DNA of 64,000 bases from Auanema rhodensis. Its lineage: Eukaryota > Nematoda > Chromadorea > Rhabditida > Rhabditidae. A program made the translations under genes and the position numbers. This document shows positions 13,242 through 26,068 of the stretch, piece after piece. How positions within the stretch are numbered: position 1 is the first letter of the stretch; each line of letters starts with the position of its first letter. Location of the stretch: NCBI GenBank assembly GCA_964057225.1, contig OZ059896.1:9548001-9612000 (forward strand). Direction: 5' to 3'. The notes beneath the pieces are model-generated. The model saw only the letters and a program-made list of their open reading frames with translations, ran no database searches and was not told the origin of the DNA.

Positions 13242-16117
13242 AAAGTATATATAACTTATATTGAAATTATACGGATATAAGGATAAAATATCGTAATGAT
13301 ATAGTAGAGAGTAGAAGAAGAATCTTATACGTAATTCAACATCTTAGTCGTTCCTCTTGGGGCAATTAAAACAGATAATTGTAAAAGAGGGCAAGCTGAC
13401 GAATTTAGCAAGAAAGAGAACATGATCAAGCCAGATGGTTGTATGGCTTAACTGCACCTGATCGCCTCAGGATGTCCGGTTATCTAAGACATGGAATATA
13501 GTGTTGTCTATAAGGCAAATACCTATATGGCTATGCAAAAAAGAAAGAATACTTCGACAGATTTGAAAATGAAACGAGCATTTCAGTGAATAAAGAAATA
13601 GTAAATCTGTTTGAGATTGTTATATGACAAGAGAATTGCAACAACGATTGTTCAAAAAACGCATTTCATGACGAAGACTACATAAGGCTTCTAGAGAAGC
13701 AAGTGATGACTTCAAATGCTTTAAGAGCATCCAAAATCTTTTCATGCAAAATTTTAAACAAATGCATATATGATTACATATGAGAAATAACGAAAAAACA
13801 GATTAAGTCTGATGAAAAACTAAATATTACCTCTATTTAGGCTGTGATTTCGAAACTGCACAGCATCACAGGTTCGTATTAACGTATTGGAGTTGTAGGA
13901 GGTAGGACTACCTGCTGGAAGCCTCGACACCACGTTCGGACAAATCCGATCAGCACTGCAAAATTAAAAATTTGATGAATATTCATAATTTCATGTGTAT
14001 TGAATACTATATAGTAGAAATAGTTTTTCCAATATAAATTCATAAATTTGTATAGAAATTGAATCAGAATAGTTTCGTAAACAATAGATTGTTGCAGATA
14101 TGAAAAAAATATTAGAAATATGATGAATTTGTTATAGTTAATGAATATAATCTATCAACAACAACATTCTAGCTTGTGAGAAAATGATATATTCTTAGAT
14201 TGATTGGGCAAGAACGATCAAGAATTGAAGAAAGTTTCAAAAAAAAATTGAAAGTAATTGAAATAACTATTACATTTAATATGAAAAGACTATAAAAACG
14301 TCTAAGACAACAATGTATTTACTAAAAAAAGCATAAATAACAAGTTTTAGATGAAAACTCAATTTAAAATCGAGATTTTATATAAATTCAAATAGTTGTA
14401 ATAACAGGAAATAGTAATCAATATTGATGAAAAATAATTATTGATGGTACGAATTAGAGAAAACTTTAGTCAAACTACAAAAACATATCTTTCAATCAAT
14501 TATACTATTACTAGAATAGGTTTTTAGGTTTTAAAAAGAGAAGGAAAGAGGAAAAACTTTGTCTGCTTATCGTTGAATAGTTTAAAATAAGCTAATCGAA
14601 ATGTTTATATCATTTTTTCAAAATGTATGAAGATCGATTGATAGACATTCATATTGAAATATTGAAAATGGAATTAAAATGTTGGAAAAACGATGAAATT
14701 GAAGAGAAAATGATTTTATATGCTGACGAGAGGGACGCAAACAACAAGTATAAGATCTATCAACATCGTGGGAATCCTAATAATGAAGGTCATCCCGTTA
14801 TGAACGGATTGTACCGGACTAGCAATCAGCGGATTTGCCTGGCATAGTCCGGCTATCAATTAGCTGACGGAACGAGCTCATATGAAATCACCGTAATTAT
14901 GGCTTAAAACTGTAAAGAATTGGATCCCATGAGATAGCTCTATGAAAAATCTGTCATTGAAGGACAGTTATAGTTAGGAACATAATAATACAGAGAGAGA
15001 AAGAGAGTTATAGAATATATGACCACCATGGTTGAATGTGGTCGCGGTTCATTTAAAACTCATTGAACCGTCAGATTTAGATAGAAAATTAAACTTCATA
15101 ATAGAATGAATTGAAAGGGAAGTGGATCAGAATTTTAACAACAAACAAAATCATATCTCGAGAATTGCAATGAAGAGGGTATCTTTCAAAAAATTTTTGA
15201 ATACAACAGTTGGAAAAGTAGAATAAACTGAGATTAATCGAATCGTAAAAATCTATATGTAGATAATCTGAACAAGAATGGTATTATGACGATGATGATG
15301 CGTGAATATTATATAGAAAAAGTAATAATAATCATACTATATGAATAGCTTTTCTGACTAAATTTTAAGAAAAGAAACTTATCTTGGAAATAATACTTAA
15401 ATATTGGTTATATTTCAATTCTTTTAGAAAATGATTTAAAAATAATGAAAATAAGGAAGAAGAATAAGGAAGAACATAAGAATATATGAAATAGAATAAA
15501 TAAATGCATAGTTAGCATTGTAGGTTACTTCTCTATACATAGGTTAAAGATAAGCAAAAGAGGTTGGAGGTCGGGTAATACCAAATAGAACCGACATGTC
15601 ATAAAAGCTATAATATGTATGTCCTTGCTCCATCAGGTAAAGTATTTGAATGTTGATTAATACTTATGTTATGTAGAATACAAAATATATGTTATAGATA
15701 TAGCTTATGTTAACATATAAAGTTTTATTATATTTACATATGATTATATAATAATAATAATATTATATTAGCTTTGTGTCAACCGCTGAAATTGGCAACA
15801 ACAATCTCAACTACTGACACTACTGATGCCGTTGACCCGTAACATGGTCAGCAAATCCAGAATTAGAGAATAGAATAAGGTAAAAACATGTTCTAGCAAA
15901 GATTCAAATCGTATTCATTGCCATCTAATGCTATAATCCTCAAAAAATAATTGAAAAAGATGTAAGAAGATAAGAAAATCATGAATCATTTTAGAAAATC
16001 ATTTCAATAAGGTTCATAAAGCTTATATGTAAATCAAATTTGTTTTTAAATATTAAATTATCTTACAAATAATTTATCTGAATATTCTGGAGGAAACTAT
16101 CTATAAAGCTAATTTTC

Positions 16118-16179
<62 letters not shown>

Positions 16180-19076
16180 AGAATTGGAAAGTGATTTTTT
16201 AAAATAATATCAAGGTTATTTAGGTATAGATGTTATCTAATTGAATAAAATATATTTTTTCAAATCAAGAGAATTAGTAGGTAATAGCTATAGATTTTAT
16301 ATAAAAGATAAATGTATATAAGTTAAGAATCTTTATAATATTTTACTTTTTTATTTTGTTAATAATATTAACAACAAGGGAATTAATGAAATCTGAACTT
16401 TGACAGTCTAAGTACGGTCAATGCCATCAATTGTTTCCAGTCCATTATTAATGGTCCCTCAATGGTTCAATGAAATACATAAAAGGTTGTAATAATCAAC
16501 AAAAGATTGACAAACAATTAGAAAGTAGAAAAGTGATGAATAATTGTATTTTCTTGTATATTCATCAGCTTATTTGAGATTGAAACATGTTTTATACGTA
16601 AAAAAAATTGAGATAAATTATAAAATTAATAAAAATATTTTAAAATATTCAATATACTTTTATTTTTTTTAAATAATTAAATACAAGAAAAGGTTAAAAA
16701 AGCGGCTCTTATTCAAAAACGGATTCATTCTCTCATTTATATTTCAAGAAAGAAAAATCTGTTTCAAAAACCTGTTTATGAAAAATTGTGTTCTGTAACA
16801 AAATCAGAGCAAGGACATGAAGGATATTAATTGTTGTAGCCAATTAACTGTTGATTTGAGCGATTATCATGAGGATCGTATTTTGTTGAAATCATTTTTT
16901 TCTTTTTATTATTTGAAAAATTAAAAATTAAAAGTTAAAAAACTAAAAAGGTGAATTAGTGAACTAAAGGTAAAACTGTAAAAAAAATGGAAAAGTGTCA
17001 ACGAAGTACGATGGGCATGTTGAAGAGGAAAAAAAAAAGAAGAAGATGGAGAGAGAGAGAAACATAGAAAAGGAAATGAGGCAAGGTCATGTAGAGATTG
17101 AAACGGACTTTGTAAATTTTCAAAGTTGTTACAAATTTTTAGGAAAGATGCAGATGTATATAACAAAATGTTTAAACGGCTATCAATATTATAAACAATA
17201 TGATTTGAGGAAATAATTTTATTAACGCTCAATTAATTTGATTCTTTACCATAAGCTGAAAACATGTTTTGATCAAGCTGGAGGAGATTAGAGGATGAAA
17301 AAGAAAGATAGTCTGGTTTTGGAAATATTTCTATTAGAAGACGATTGTTCTTAAGATTTCAAAGAAAAAAATTAAATTGTTACCTTGTATGATGTCGAGG
17401 CTTTCGCAGGTGTTTCAACATACTAAATGATCTGAAAATAAGGCAAATACAAAGAAAAACATGAAGCGATATACAGTATATGTTTGAATGAAATATATAT
17501 ATTTATTAATAATTTGATTGTTTTGTATAAGAGAATTTAAAAATCACAAGTTTAGTACATCAAAAACTTGAAAAATGAAAACGATGCCATTACTATCTTT
17601 AGATGGAGTAATGAATAACCATTTGTTTCGCGAAGAAAAATCAAGAATCATCCTCTTTTACAGAAGAAAAGCAATATGATACAGGGGAGTACACAAGCAG
17701 AAAGTATATTGTTTTGGACAAAAACTTGAAAGAATCTATGAAGTCGTTAGAGATATAGAGAAGAAGAGTGAGAAGTTTGGATTGTAAGAGAGCTTCAAAT
17801 AAAAAAAAAGAGGTAGAAGTGAAGGAATATCGTTTTGAAAAAAGTTTTTTCGCAATCGAGATGGCCGAGCTTTTGGCGTAGAGTGAGGACGAGAAAAATA
17901 GTTTAGCAAATCAAACAAAAAACGGAATCAAGCTAATAATCGATAGCTATATTGAATTCAAATTATTGTTTAAGCTTAGGAATCTAACTCATGGTTATGG
18001 AAAACAATGCAAGTCAGCTAGTCAAGTGTTTTTTATGAAGACGAAGTTGATAATGATTCATCATAGACTGAAGATATCAGAGCATTTCATACAGTAAGCA
18101 TTGTAGATTTAATAGAATCGGAGAAAAACTCAGACTTACTTGACAATAATCAAACAAAAGATGGTAGGCGTTAAGAGCTGAAGGAGAGGTTCAATAACTT
18201 TTGTATAAAGAAAAAGATACAGGGAAATATCAAATGTGGCAACTTCTAACGTCATCTATTGAATATCTGGCAGCAAATCAAATATAATGAATCAACACTT
18301 CGGTCAATATGATAGCAGAAAACAATGATTTGAAAGATTCTGCTTCTGATGATTTTCATGCCTTTCTTCTTCTTTATTATCTTTTCTTTTGATTATCGCT
18401 CGCCTCCCCCCTTTTCCGGTTCGTTATTATCCTGGCTTCATCGCCAATAGAGTTGACTTCATCGCCTGCTCCGTAGCCAATTCTAAAGTCAAGAGCCATG
18501 CTGGACGAGAACTCCAGACTAGGATGAGTCGGCAATAGGTACATCACAATAGAGGAAGCAGACAGACGAACGATAGGAAAGAACCCCCTGACGGACTGAA
18601 GGATAAAGAAGCCGATGAACGGGTGAACAAACAAAAAGAAGTGCTTAGGATATGGAGAGAAACAAATCAGAATCACTAGACCGGACTCAAGCTTCCTAAT
18701 GACTGACTTTGAGGTTTTTAGAGAATAGAAAGAAGTGATCGTTTCAGTATAGAAGAAGAGCGTGATTATACGATAGCAAAGGAAAATCTAACAATTTCTT
18801 TTCTATATTTTCATAAAAATTGTCAACTTACGTTTGTGCATCCATTCGCTTCTCTAATTTTTCCGAATCATTTGATGACACAGAAAGAAGGCTCTTATAG
18901 AGATCTTGCGGTGAAAGCCAGGGATTAGCAATAATTTGAAAATCTTGATAAGTAGCCTCGAATGGTCGCAAAAAGAATACAGGAGTGACATCCGGTAACT
19001 TTGTTTTTGGTCTTGAGAATAGAAGATTATCCTGTCCATTTTCCCCATGAATCAGATAAATTGGTTTCCACGGCAT
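9358..19076 (-). CDS. Unrecognised Ser/Pro/Arg-rich protein, N-terminal 348 residues, continues to the left
   Basis: Ten exons splice in one open frame: 18832-19076, 17384-17431, 13831-13955, 12357-12469, 12198-12287, 11053-11115, 10128-10190, 9703-9778, 9508-9619 and 9358-9466. The ATG at 19076 is preceded directly by an in-frame TAA, which fixes the start. The last exon ends in phase 0 at a good donor with no stop, so the protein is incomplete. I do not recognise a family. The first 80 residues look like a folded segment. The rest is low in hydrophobics and rich in Ser, Pro, Arg, Asn and Tyr, as in a scaffold or adaptor. A short pattern recurs: ATLPRK, FTLPRH and YGTLPSRR. Introns reach 3.4 kb, against about 50 nt elsewhere in the window. 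The 11053 exon is the weakest because its acceptor is ATAAAG. Confidence 0.75.
13208..13239. repeat. (GA)n microsatellite in an intron
   Basis: Sixteen GA units on the + strand, within an intron of the minus-strand Ser/Pro/Arg-rich gene. Confidence 0.95.
16120..16175. repeat. (GA)n microsatellite in an intron
   Basis: About 56 nt of GA on the + strand, within the longest intron of the minus-strand Ser/Pro/Arg-rich gene. Confidence 0.95.
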
Positions 19077-20379
19077 TTAAAGGTAAAACTTCTAAATAGT
19101 TCCAATTATTCATTATATAGAACAATATTATGTCAGTTTATTTTAAATTATTATAGAAAAAAAAAATATTCAAAAAACTAAAAATTATAAAAATGTAAAT
19201 TTACAGCATTATTTATGAATTTTTAACAAAATAACAATATAACATATATAAACTAATTTTAATTAAAAAATATAAAATATAGGTAAGAAGTTAGAATACG
19301 ATTGACGTCGATAAACTATAATCAGTGCTCGGTAACGGGATAACTGTCCAAGCATTATAGTGACAGTAGATAAATAGAACGACGCGTCAATTGTCATGTT
19401 GGAAGAACGTCAAAATTTCAAGTCGATAGGATTCAGAATTTATTTGAAACTATTTCATATATAAATTAGATAAAAAAATGTTCTTCTATGTTAATATTTT
19501 AAATAAAAATTATAATTATATAATTAATTTCTTAACAATATATAAAACATTATATTAGAATTAGATCAAATCACAAAAACCATTGAAAGCTCATATATAG
19601 TTGAATCTTTTCTCTTTAATGACTAAAATTTGTTGAACCTTCAAACGGGCACTTGAAGAAAAGGACGTGATGGAGGAGTACACTCAGTCTACGAAAAGCC
19701 TTGCCAACCATAAATGGACAGACAATCATTATGGAAAAGCGCTCTTCAAACAAATTTCTGTCATTATATTTCTTTAAAAAACATTGGAATTAAATACTTT
19801 TCTTGAAACTTAATGTATATAGAGAAAGATATATATTAAAGAAACTTATAATAATCTTTATTCGATATGGCAATGCCTATAAAGTTATTTTGTTCTTTAT
19901 TGACTAAGTATATGAGATAGATAAGTGTCTACTTAGCCTCCCAATTGTTTACTATAACAATGAATTTGCCTTATTAAGATTATTTGTGTCACATGCACAT
20001 TTATTCATTTATCACCTTAACATCTTTCATTTTTAAAAAAAAAATACGTGAAACGGTTGCATCTATGTATTTTAGCTTTCGAGAAGTATATCATTTTGAA
20101 AAGATGTAGCACAACATGCTTCGTCTAATAATTACAGTCCTTTAAAATTCTTTATTAAAACATATTATTTTTAGTAAAATCGATCTAGATCGACAGACAA
20201 CAAGCTAGAGCAGATGTCATATTACTAAGTTGAAAAGTGCTCAAAATATATGCACAATATATACAAGAATAATGAATAACTTGGTTATGACTATTTTATA
20301 GAATATACCATAAAACCATAATTAGTTGAATTTGTAAAACATTATTCTATATTTAGTATCTGTCTATTCCACCAAATGC
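19077..20379. other. Intergenic, nothing recognised
   Basis: About 1.3 kb of AT-rich DNA between the start of the Ser/Pro/Arg-rich gene and the stop codon of the pseudokinase gene. Both are on the minus strand, so this holds the pseudokinase 3' end and presumably the promoter of the next gene. No clear motif was seen. Confidence 0.5.
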
Positions 20380-22079
20380 TTAAAGCTCAACTGTAGGAAT
20401 CATCTTATAATCACTAAAATATTTATAAATCTCTTTTAATGAGTGTCATTATGACATACCTCTCAATCTTGTGAATAAAAGGATCCTCTAATGCTGCTTT
20501 GGCGGTTATTCGCCGTAGAGCTGATAAATCTAATAATCGAGACAGTAAACTAACAAATAATCTGTCGGACTCCCTCATACGATGTTCATAGAGCTGATTA
20601 TATCCTCTCTAAATTTGACATGTTCACAACAATAATTTAAGACCCAATTTGTAATTTACCAAAACAATTTGAGAGAGATCTCGAACTGGATTCAGACGAT
20701 CATCTTTTACTGGTGTTAGTCCAATATCACATAATTCTGAGTCATTTTTCAAACGATAGCATTTAACATTTCGATCGATTTCTCCCTTTAAAACAATTTT
20801 CAAAAATTCATAATTGAAATAGAACATATAAATAATGATTTACCGAATCGGCTGGTATGACATACTGGTCCCAATAGCGTGATTGTTCCAGATGTGTTGG
20901 AAATCCTTGAGTTTCAGCTATATATCTTAACTCAATGCGTATGAATTTGATGAACAAATTACTGTACTTACTTAATCATTTGATTTTCCGTCTTGCCAGG
21001 GTATAAACATGCTCCGATATACATTTCTGCTAATATACAGCCAACAGACCAGACATCAATTGAATCACAAAATGGTAAGCCAAATAGTATTTCAGGCGAT
21101 CTTTATCATATGAGATTAGATTATCAATTTTAACTTAAACATTAACCTGTAATGAAGGGATTGCAATCTAGCGCCTGTGCTAGCTAATGCAGAAGCTGTA
21201 GAAATAGCATGACCAAAGCCAGATAACTAAATATAAGAATATATACTGAAGAACAAAAAAAACAAATTCACTTTAATTTGAAGACTGTTTGCTTTAACAT
21301 CCACGATCATAATATTTTCAGGTTTAATATTTGCATGAATATATTCCAAATTATGAAGATATACTAGAGCTGATAATATCTTCAAATAAACAGAATATAA
21401 GTAATATAATTGAAAAAAGTAAAAGTAATAACACCTGTTTAGCTATAGGACGAATATCTTTTAATTTAAATAATCGTCGTCTATTACTTGTCATATAAAA
21501 ACGAAGATTTGTATTCATACGTTCCATAATAATACATTTATGATGATTATATGATGTAACTGATATAAAACGAGGAAAAAACTCTCTATATGACGATTTT
21601 TTAGTGATTGATTTAATAGCTTCAACCTAACAAAAATATATTTAATATTTAACAAAATAAAAAAAATAACTTTACCTCAGCGGAAACACGCTTCTTATCA
21701 ATAAAAGTTTTATGTTGTACGAATTTAAGAGCAAATCCAGGTGACCCCATTGAAACTGTTCCTTTATAAACCTTTCAAAGTAAAAGACAACTTTATAAAT
21801 AAATGACAACAAATATTACTTTTGAGAATGACCCATTAGCTATCTTTTTTTGAATAACAAGTGGTCTTTCTTTGAACAAAATAACTTCACCAATCATCTA
21901 AAACATATTACAAGTATTATAATTATATTTAAAATTTAAAAATATTATTATTAATATAAATATTATTATTAAATTACCATATCAGGATCTGTATCATTAT
22001 ATTTGCCTAATGTTGATGATGGAAGCATTCCACCAGAACATGATTTTATCAAATGGGGTCTTAAAACACTTGGAGCCAT
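20380..22079 (-). CDS. HIPK/DYRK-like pseudokinase, about 391 residues
   Basis: Eleven exons: 21978-22079, 21820-21897, 21676-21771, 21435-21626, 21272-21379, 21147-21226, 20972-21100, 20844-20925, 20660-20785, 20460-20608 and 20380-20413. The product is essentially a bare kinase domain. Family marks of HIPK/DYRK are clear: FALK (Lys76), HANIKPEN, LQSLHYRSPEILFG, DVWSVGC, and YPGKTENQMIKYIAETQG after the activation segment. Catalysis should be lost. The HRD Asp is Asn (HAN, residue 173), the DFG Asp is Gly (GFG, 195-197), the glycine loop reads ANGSFSKV, and the Tyr that HIPK/DYRK kinases autophosphorylate is Arg212. The fold-defining Lys76, the SPE motif and the F-helix Asp remain. It probably acts as a scaffold or a regulator of an active kinase (inference). 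The ATG directly follows TTTCAG, so either it is trans-spliced or an upstream exon is missing. Confidence 0.9.
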
Positions 22080-22085
22080 CTGAAA
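22080..22085 (-). promoter_or_regulatory. Candidate trans-splice acceptor (TTTCAG) abutting the pseudokinase ATG
   Basis: TTTCAG matches the nematode 3' splice consensus and touches the start codon. Nematode spliced leaders are often added within a few nucleotides of the ATG. An ordinary intron after an unseen first exon is the alternative. Confidence 0.5.
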
Positions 22086-22322
22086 TTCTCTCAAATTCAG
22101 ATGATCATTAACTTTGTAAATAAAACAATTTCAAAATCAAATAAACAAATTATAGCAACAACAAAAATATTTAACAAACTAAATAACAAAACGAAACCTT
22201 TTTTGATACAAAGTTAATGTTTTGATATAAGAAATGATATCAATACATGTCTAATATTGTAGTTCGAAATCTATTGATTATTGCCTAAATTGGCGCAATT
22301 TATATATTAATTTTAAAAAAAA

Positions 22323-22353
<31 letters not shown>

Positions 22354-22691
22354 TATATTTGTAAATCTTTATTCAAGTTTTTCGTTATAATTGTTATAAC
22401 ATGAAAAGAAGAAAGATGGGTAAAGCTCTAATATACAACTTGTATAATAAATAAAAATTTCTTTGAAATGAGAATGCATAGTGGCCATTTCAAACATTTA
22501 AGAATATGATATTCTTATTTTTTTTTGGTATTAAGTAAAATACTTTTGATATACAATATGTTATCCTGATGTTGAATGTCAATACAATAGCACTCAATAT
22601 TCTATATCATTTTATACAATATATAGATATTTCAAAAATGTAAAATGAGAATTTCTTCACCTGTACAGAAATTCGTTTTTTTTTGAGCTAT

Positions 22692-25304
22692 TTAAACGTC
22701 TTGAACCTTTGGTAATTGTGTATAACCCGACTCAATTAATGTACTTCTCCAAGTTAAATTGAAACCAGCTACAGAACCACGACGTGATGCTGCTGTAGAG
22801 TTGGCTGCTGTAGCCAGTGCATTATAATAAGCCTAAGAACATATTAAATAATTTATTTTTATAAACTATTTTAAATTTTTTTTATGTATTATTCAGTGAA
22901 TCTCTAATTATTCGCATTATTTCTTTAGTTTCTTATAAATTTAATAATTAGAGTTACATAATAAATACCTCGCGAGAATTTTCTGATAATGAGAACGAAG
23001 GCCGTCTGCTATTAGCTGCTGATTTTAGTAACTCTGCAACATAAATGCTGATGAAAAAATAAAGAAATCATGAATTATTACCTATTTCTTCTTTGATTTC
23101 AGATCTAAAATCATTTCTAGCATCTGATTCATCCAATTGCCGCTGAAATCAATTGAATTGATAAAACATAACATCAAATGTTGTCCACCTTCAAAATAGA
23201 TGAAACAATTCCCGCAGCAAAACCATCACCCAATACGTTAACTGCTGTTCTGATACGATCTCTTCAAATATGTATGGGTTTCAGAACATCATCAGTTCAA
23301 CTTACAGTAACCAGTCTACTGTTAAGAGAAGAGACACATCCTTAACTGGTAATCCAACCGTATTCAGAATAAGAAGTATAGAAACTAGACCAGCAGGTAC
23401 AGATCCTAAACCGATTGATGCCACTGTAGCGGTAATACTGTAAATTTCCAAGAATATTATTCGGTTTACCTTCTTGATGGGAGCAAAAAATTGATTCTAA
23501 GAACATACCTAACAGTTACAACTTCAGCAAAGCTTAAATCTACATTGTTTAACTGAGCAATGAAAATTACAGCTACAGCTTCATATAAAGCATTTCCATC
23601 CTATAAAAAACTTAAATAAACACTTTTACCTTTATATAATTTAATTTTTCAAGCTTTCGGAAAGAAAATTATAACTTTTTTCTTCATTTTTTTTTTGAAA
23701 TATTTGCAAGATTATTATTTTCTGTATACTTAATAGCCTATCCGATAAGGTACTTTGTAATGTCTTTGCATCATTTCACAAAAAAATACTAATATCAATA
23801 CAGTGAGAATACACTTAAAATAGAATCAGATTTTCAATTTTATAAAATTTATATAAATATTGTTTATTATATAAACTATACGTACCATATTAATAGTTGA
23901 ACCTAATGGTAAAACAAATCGTACTATTCTTCTATCAACACCACAATTTTCTTCCATACATTGCATAGATACTGGAAGAGCTGCTCCACTAAATATATAA
24001 ATATATTTATATATGTATATATTATATTAATATATTTTCTATAATAAAAACATTTTATACAATATATTACCCAGAAGCTGTGCCAAATGCAGTAACTATA
24101 GCCGACATCATTCCGCGAACAATTGTCATAGGATTTTTTCTTGTGATCAAGAAGAAAAGAACTGGAATCGTTATAACAGTATGGAGTATTAGACCAGCAA
24201 TAACAGTTAGCAAATATCTAAAAAAAATATTTTAGTCATTTTTTGTTTCTTTACTTCAATTTGAAACATACAAAAACAAAACAGCAGCTGTATCTGAGAG
24301 ATCTTCAAGTTCTAATAAGTTTCCACAAATCAAACAAGTTATACCCAAAGGAGCAAACCTTAAGATTATATTAATTCTTTTTTTGTTTCTTAATTGAATT
24401 ACCACATAAGTGTTTCCACCCATCGCATGATTACTGCATCTAAAATCACAAAAAAGTCAACAACAATCTTTGCTCGTTCCCCGAGTTGTGAGATTACAAT
24501 ACCAAATCCGGTGCAAAAAACAATAATTCCTGAAAGGAAACAAGATATCTGTTCAGTGTATAGTATTCATCAATTTATAAAACCTAGTATATTCATTCCT
24601 CTTGTATTTGTTATAGTTTTTCTCATAATTGATATTTCTCCTCCTGTTCCATTTTTGGCAACATTCGGCTTATGAAGTACATACGTAGTTTGCATTCTCT
24701 CAAATGTGGCTTGAACAATATTTTCCGGAAACATATTTCTTAAAGTATTTCTCGTATTAAGAGATAGAAATAATGAAAATACCTGACAAGATCAAGGAAT
24801 GTATCCAATGGCGAAACATCTGTATCATTGGGTATGTCATGCAATTGATTCGATTTGACAGAAGGATCTCCCGGATGAATGGTCATAACCAAGAAAATTC
24901 CAAGCTAAATAATAAAAAATAAGTAATATATGATAATTCAGTTATCTCCTACCAAAGTAGCTAGTATAGTTGTTGTTAAATAATATAAAACAGTAGCAAC
25001 ACCCATTTGACCGGATTCTTTTGCATCCATTTGAGCCAAGGCTAACAATAATATTATTAAATATATATCCTTAATCTGTTCACTTACCTGAGATCAGAGA
25101 TGAAAAAATTAAAGGTAAGATCATCATTTTAAGGACTTGCATGAAGATCTCTCCTGGAAAGTTAATGAGTTGCAGTGTTTCAGCCGACAGGTTCATAGGT
25201 CGTAACCCGAATCCGAGAGCTACTCCTAGGACAACGCTTGTCATTGTCATAACAAAAAGCACATTCTCTCGACAAAATCGCAACAAGTCATCTTTCCATG
25301 ACAT
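22692..25304 (-). CDS. Excitatory amino acid (glutamate) transporter, SLC1/EAAT family, 540 residues
   Basis: Fourteen exons splice without ambiguity: 25088-25304, 24953-25041, 24783-24904, 24584-24750, 24403-24529, 24272-24358, 24071-24217, 23886-23988, 23509-23600, 23306-23437, 23189-23261, 23082-23142, 22969-23033 and 22692-22832. Length is normal for the family, whose members clear glutamate from synapses by Na+/K+/H+-coupled trimeric transport. Hallmarks are [11 protein letters not shown] (TM1), [12 protein letters not shown] (TM2), [48 protein letters not shown] (TM8, keeping the Arg that binds the glutamate side chain) and a cytosolic tail. Two core motifs are unusual: the HP1 tip reads TASGGAALP where EAATs have ASSSATLP, and NMDGT reads NMDGN. 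Transport may be altered or lost (inference). No acceptor abuts the ATG. Confidence 0.96.
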
Positions 25305-26045
25305 CCTTCTTCTTTTATTTCATAGAAAAGGAAAAAAATATTTGAATCTGAAATATATAGCATGATGATTGAAACAATTTAATCTAAATTCATTATAAAT
25401 CAAAAAACTATAGAAAACATGACTGTGAAGAGATGATCGGTCAATTAATAGTTGAACTTTTGTTATAATACATAAACATAATTTATAGAATTGTAAAGAC
25501 CTAGAAATCATTCTATTCTATATTAAGGCATAACTTTCAAAAAATTGTATTATTAAATTAAAAAAAAAGTCAATCACGAAAAGAATGAAAAAAAACATAT
25601 AATGTAGCGAATTAGAAAGAAATATTGCCAACAACATTATAACAAAATAATGAAAGTTTGTTTCAAAAAGTTTTTTTTGTGAGGGGGTGGAGGGGATGAT
25701 GGGTAAGGGCAAATACGGAAGTTGAAACAGTTGTGACCGAGTAATTGGCATACTTTGCAAAGTTAAATGTTCATTATCAAAAGAAAATTTAAAAATATTG
25801 TAAAGACAATGAAGGTAATCCTTGTTTTTCAAGCTGAAATGGGTACATTATCGATGATATCATTATCAAATATTGACAAGCTCGATCAAAAAAAGATAAT
25901 TCTGAGAATCAGTACATTAGGTGATGAAAAAGGATAGAAAAAAGAGTTGAAAGAGATGATATAATAAAAATGAGACAAGAAAAGATGTAATAGCAATCGT
26001 GTACATGTGTGTATAATATGTGTATACACATATAACGTGTGTGTA

Positions 26046-26068
26046 GGGGGGGGGGGAGGGGGAGGGGG
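26046..26068 (+). repeat. G-tract with G-quadruplex potential
   Basis: Runs of 11, 5 and 5 G on the + strand separated by single A. It stands out in very AT-rich DNA about 750 nt upstream of the transporter start codon. Confidence 0.8.

Noticed and set aside
18377-18676. Minus-strand 99-codon frame in the first intron of the Ser/Pro/Arg-rich gene
   Set aside because: No splice sites joining it to neighbouring exons and no recognisable family; possibly an unused cassette but unsupported.
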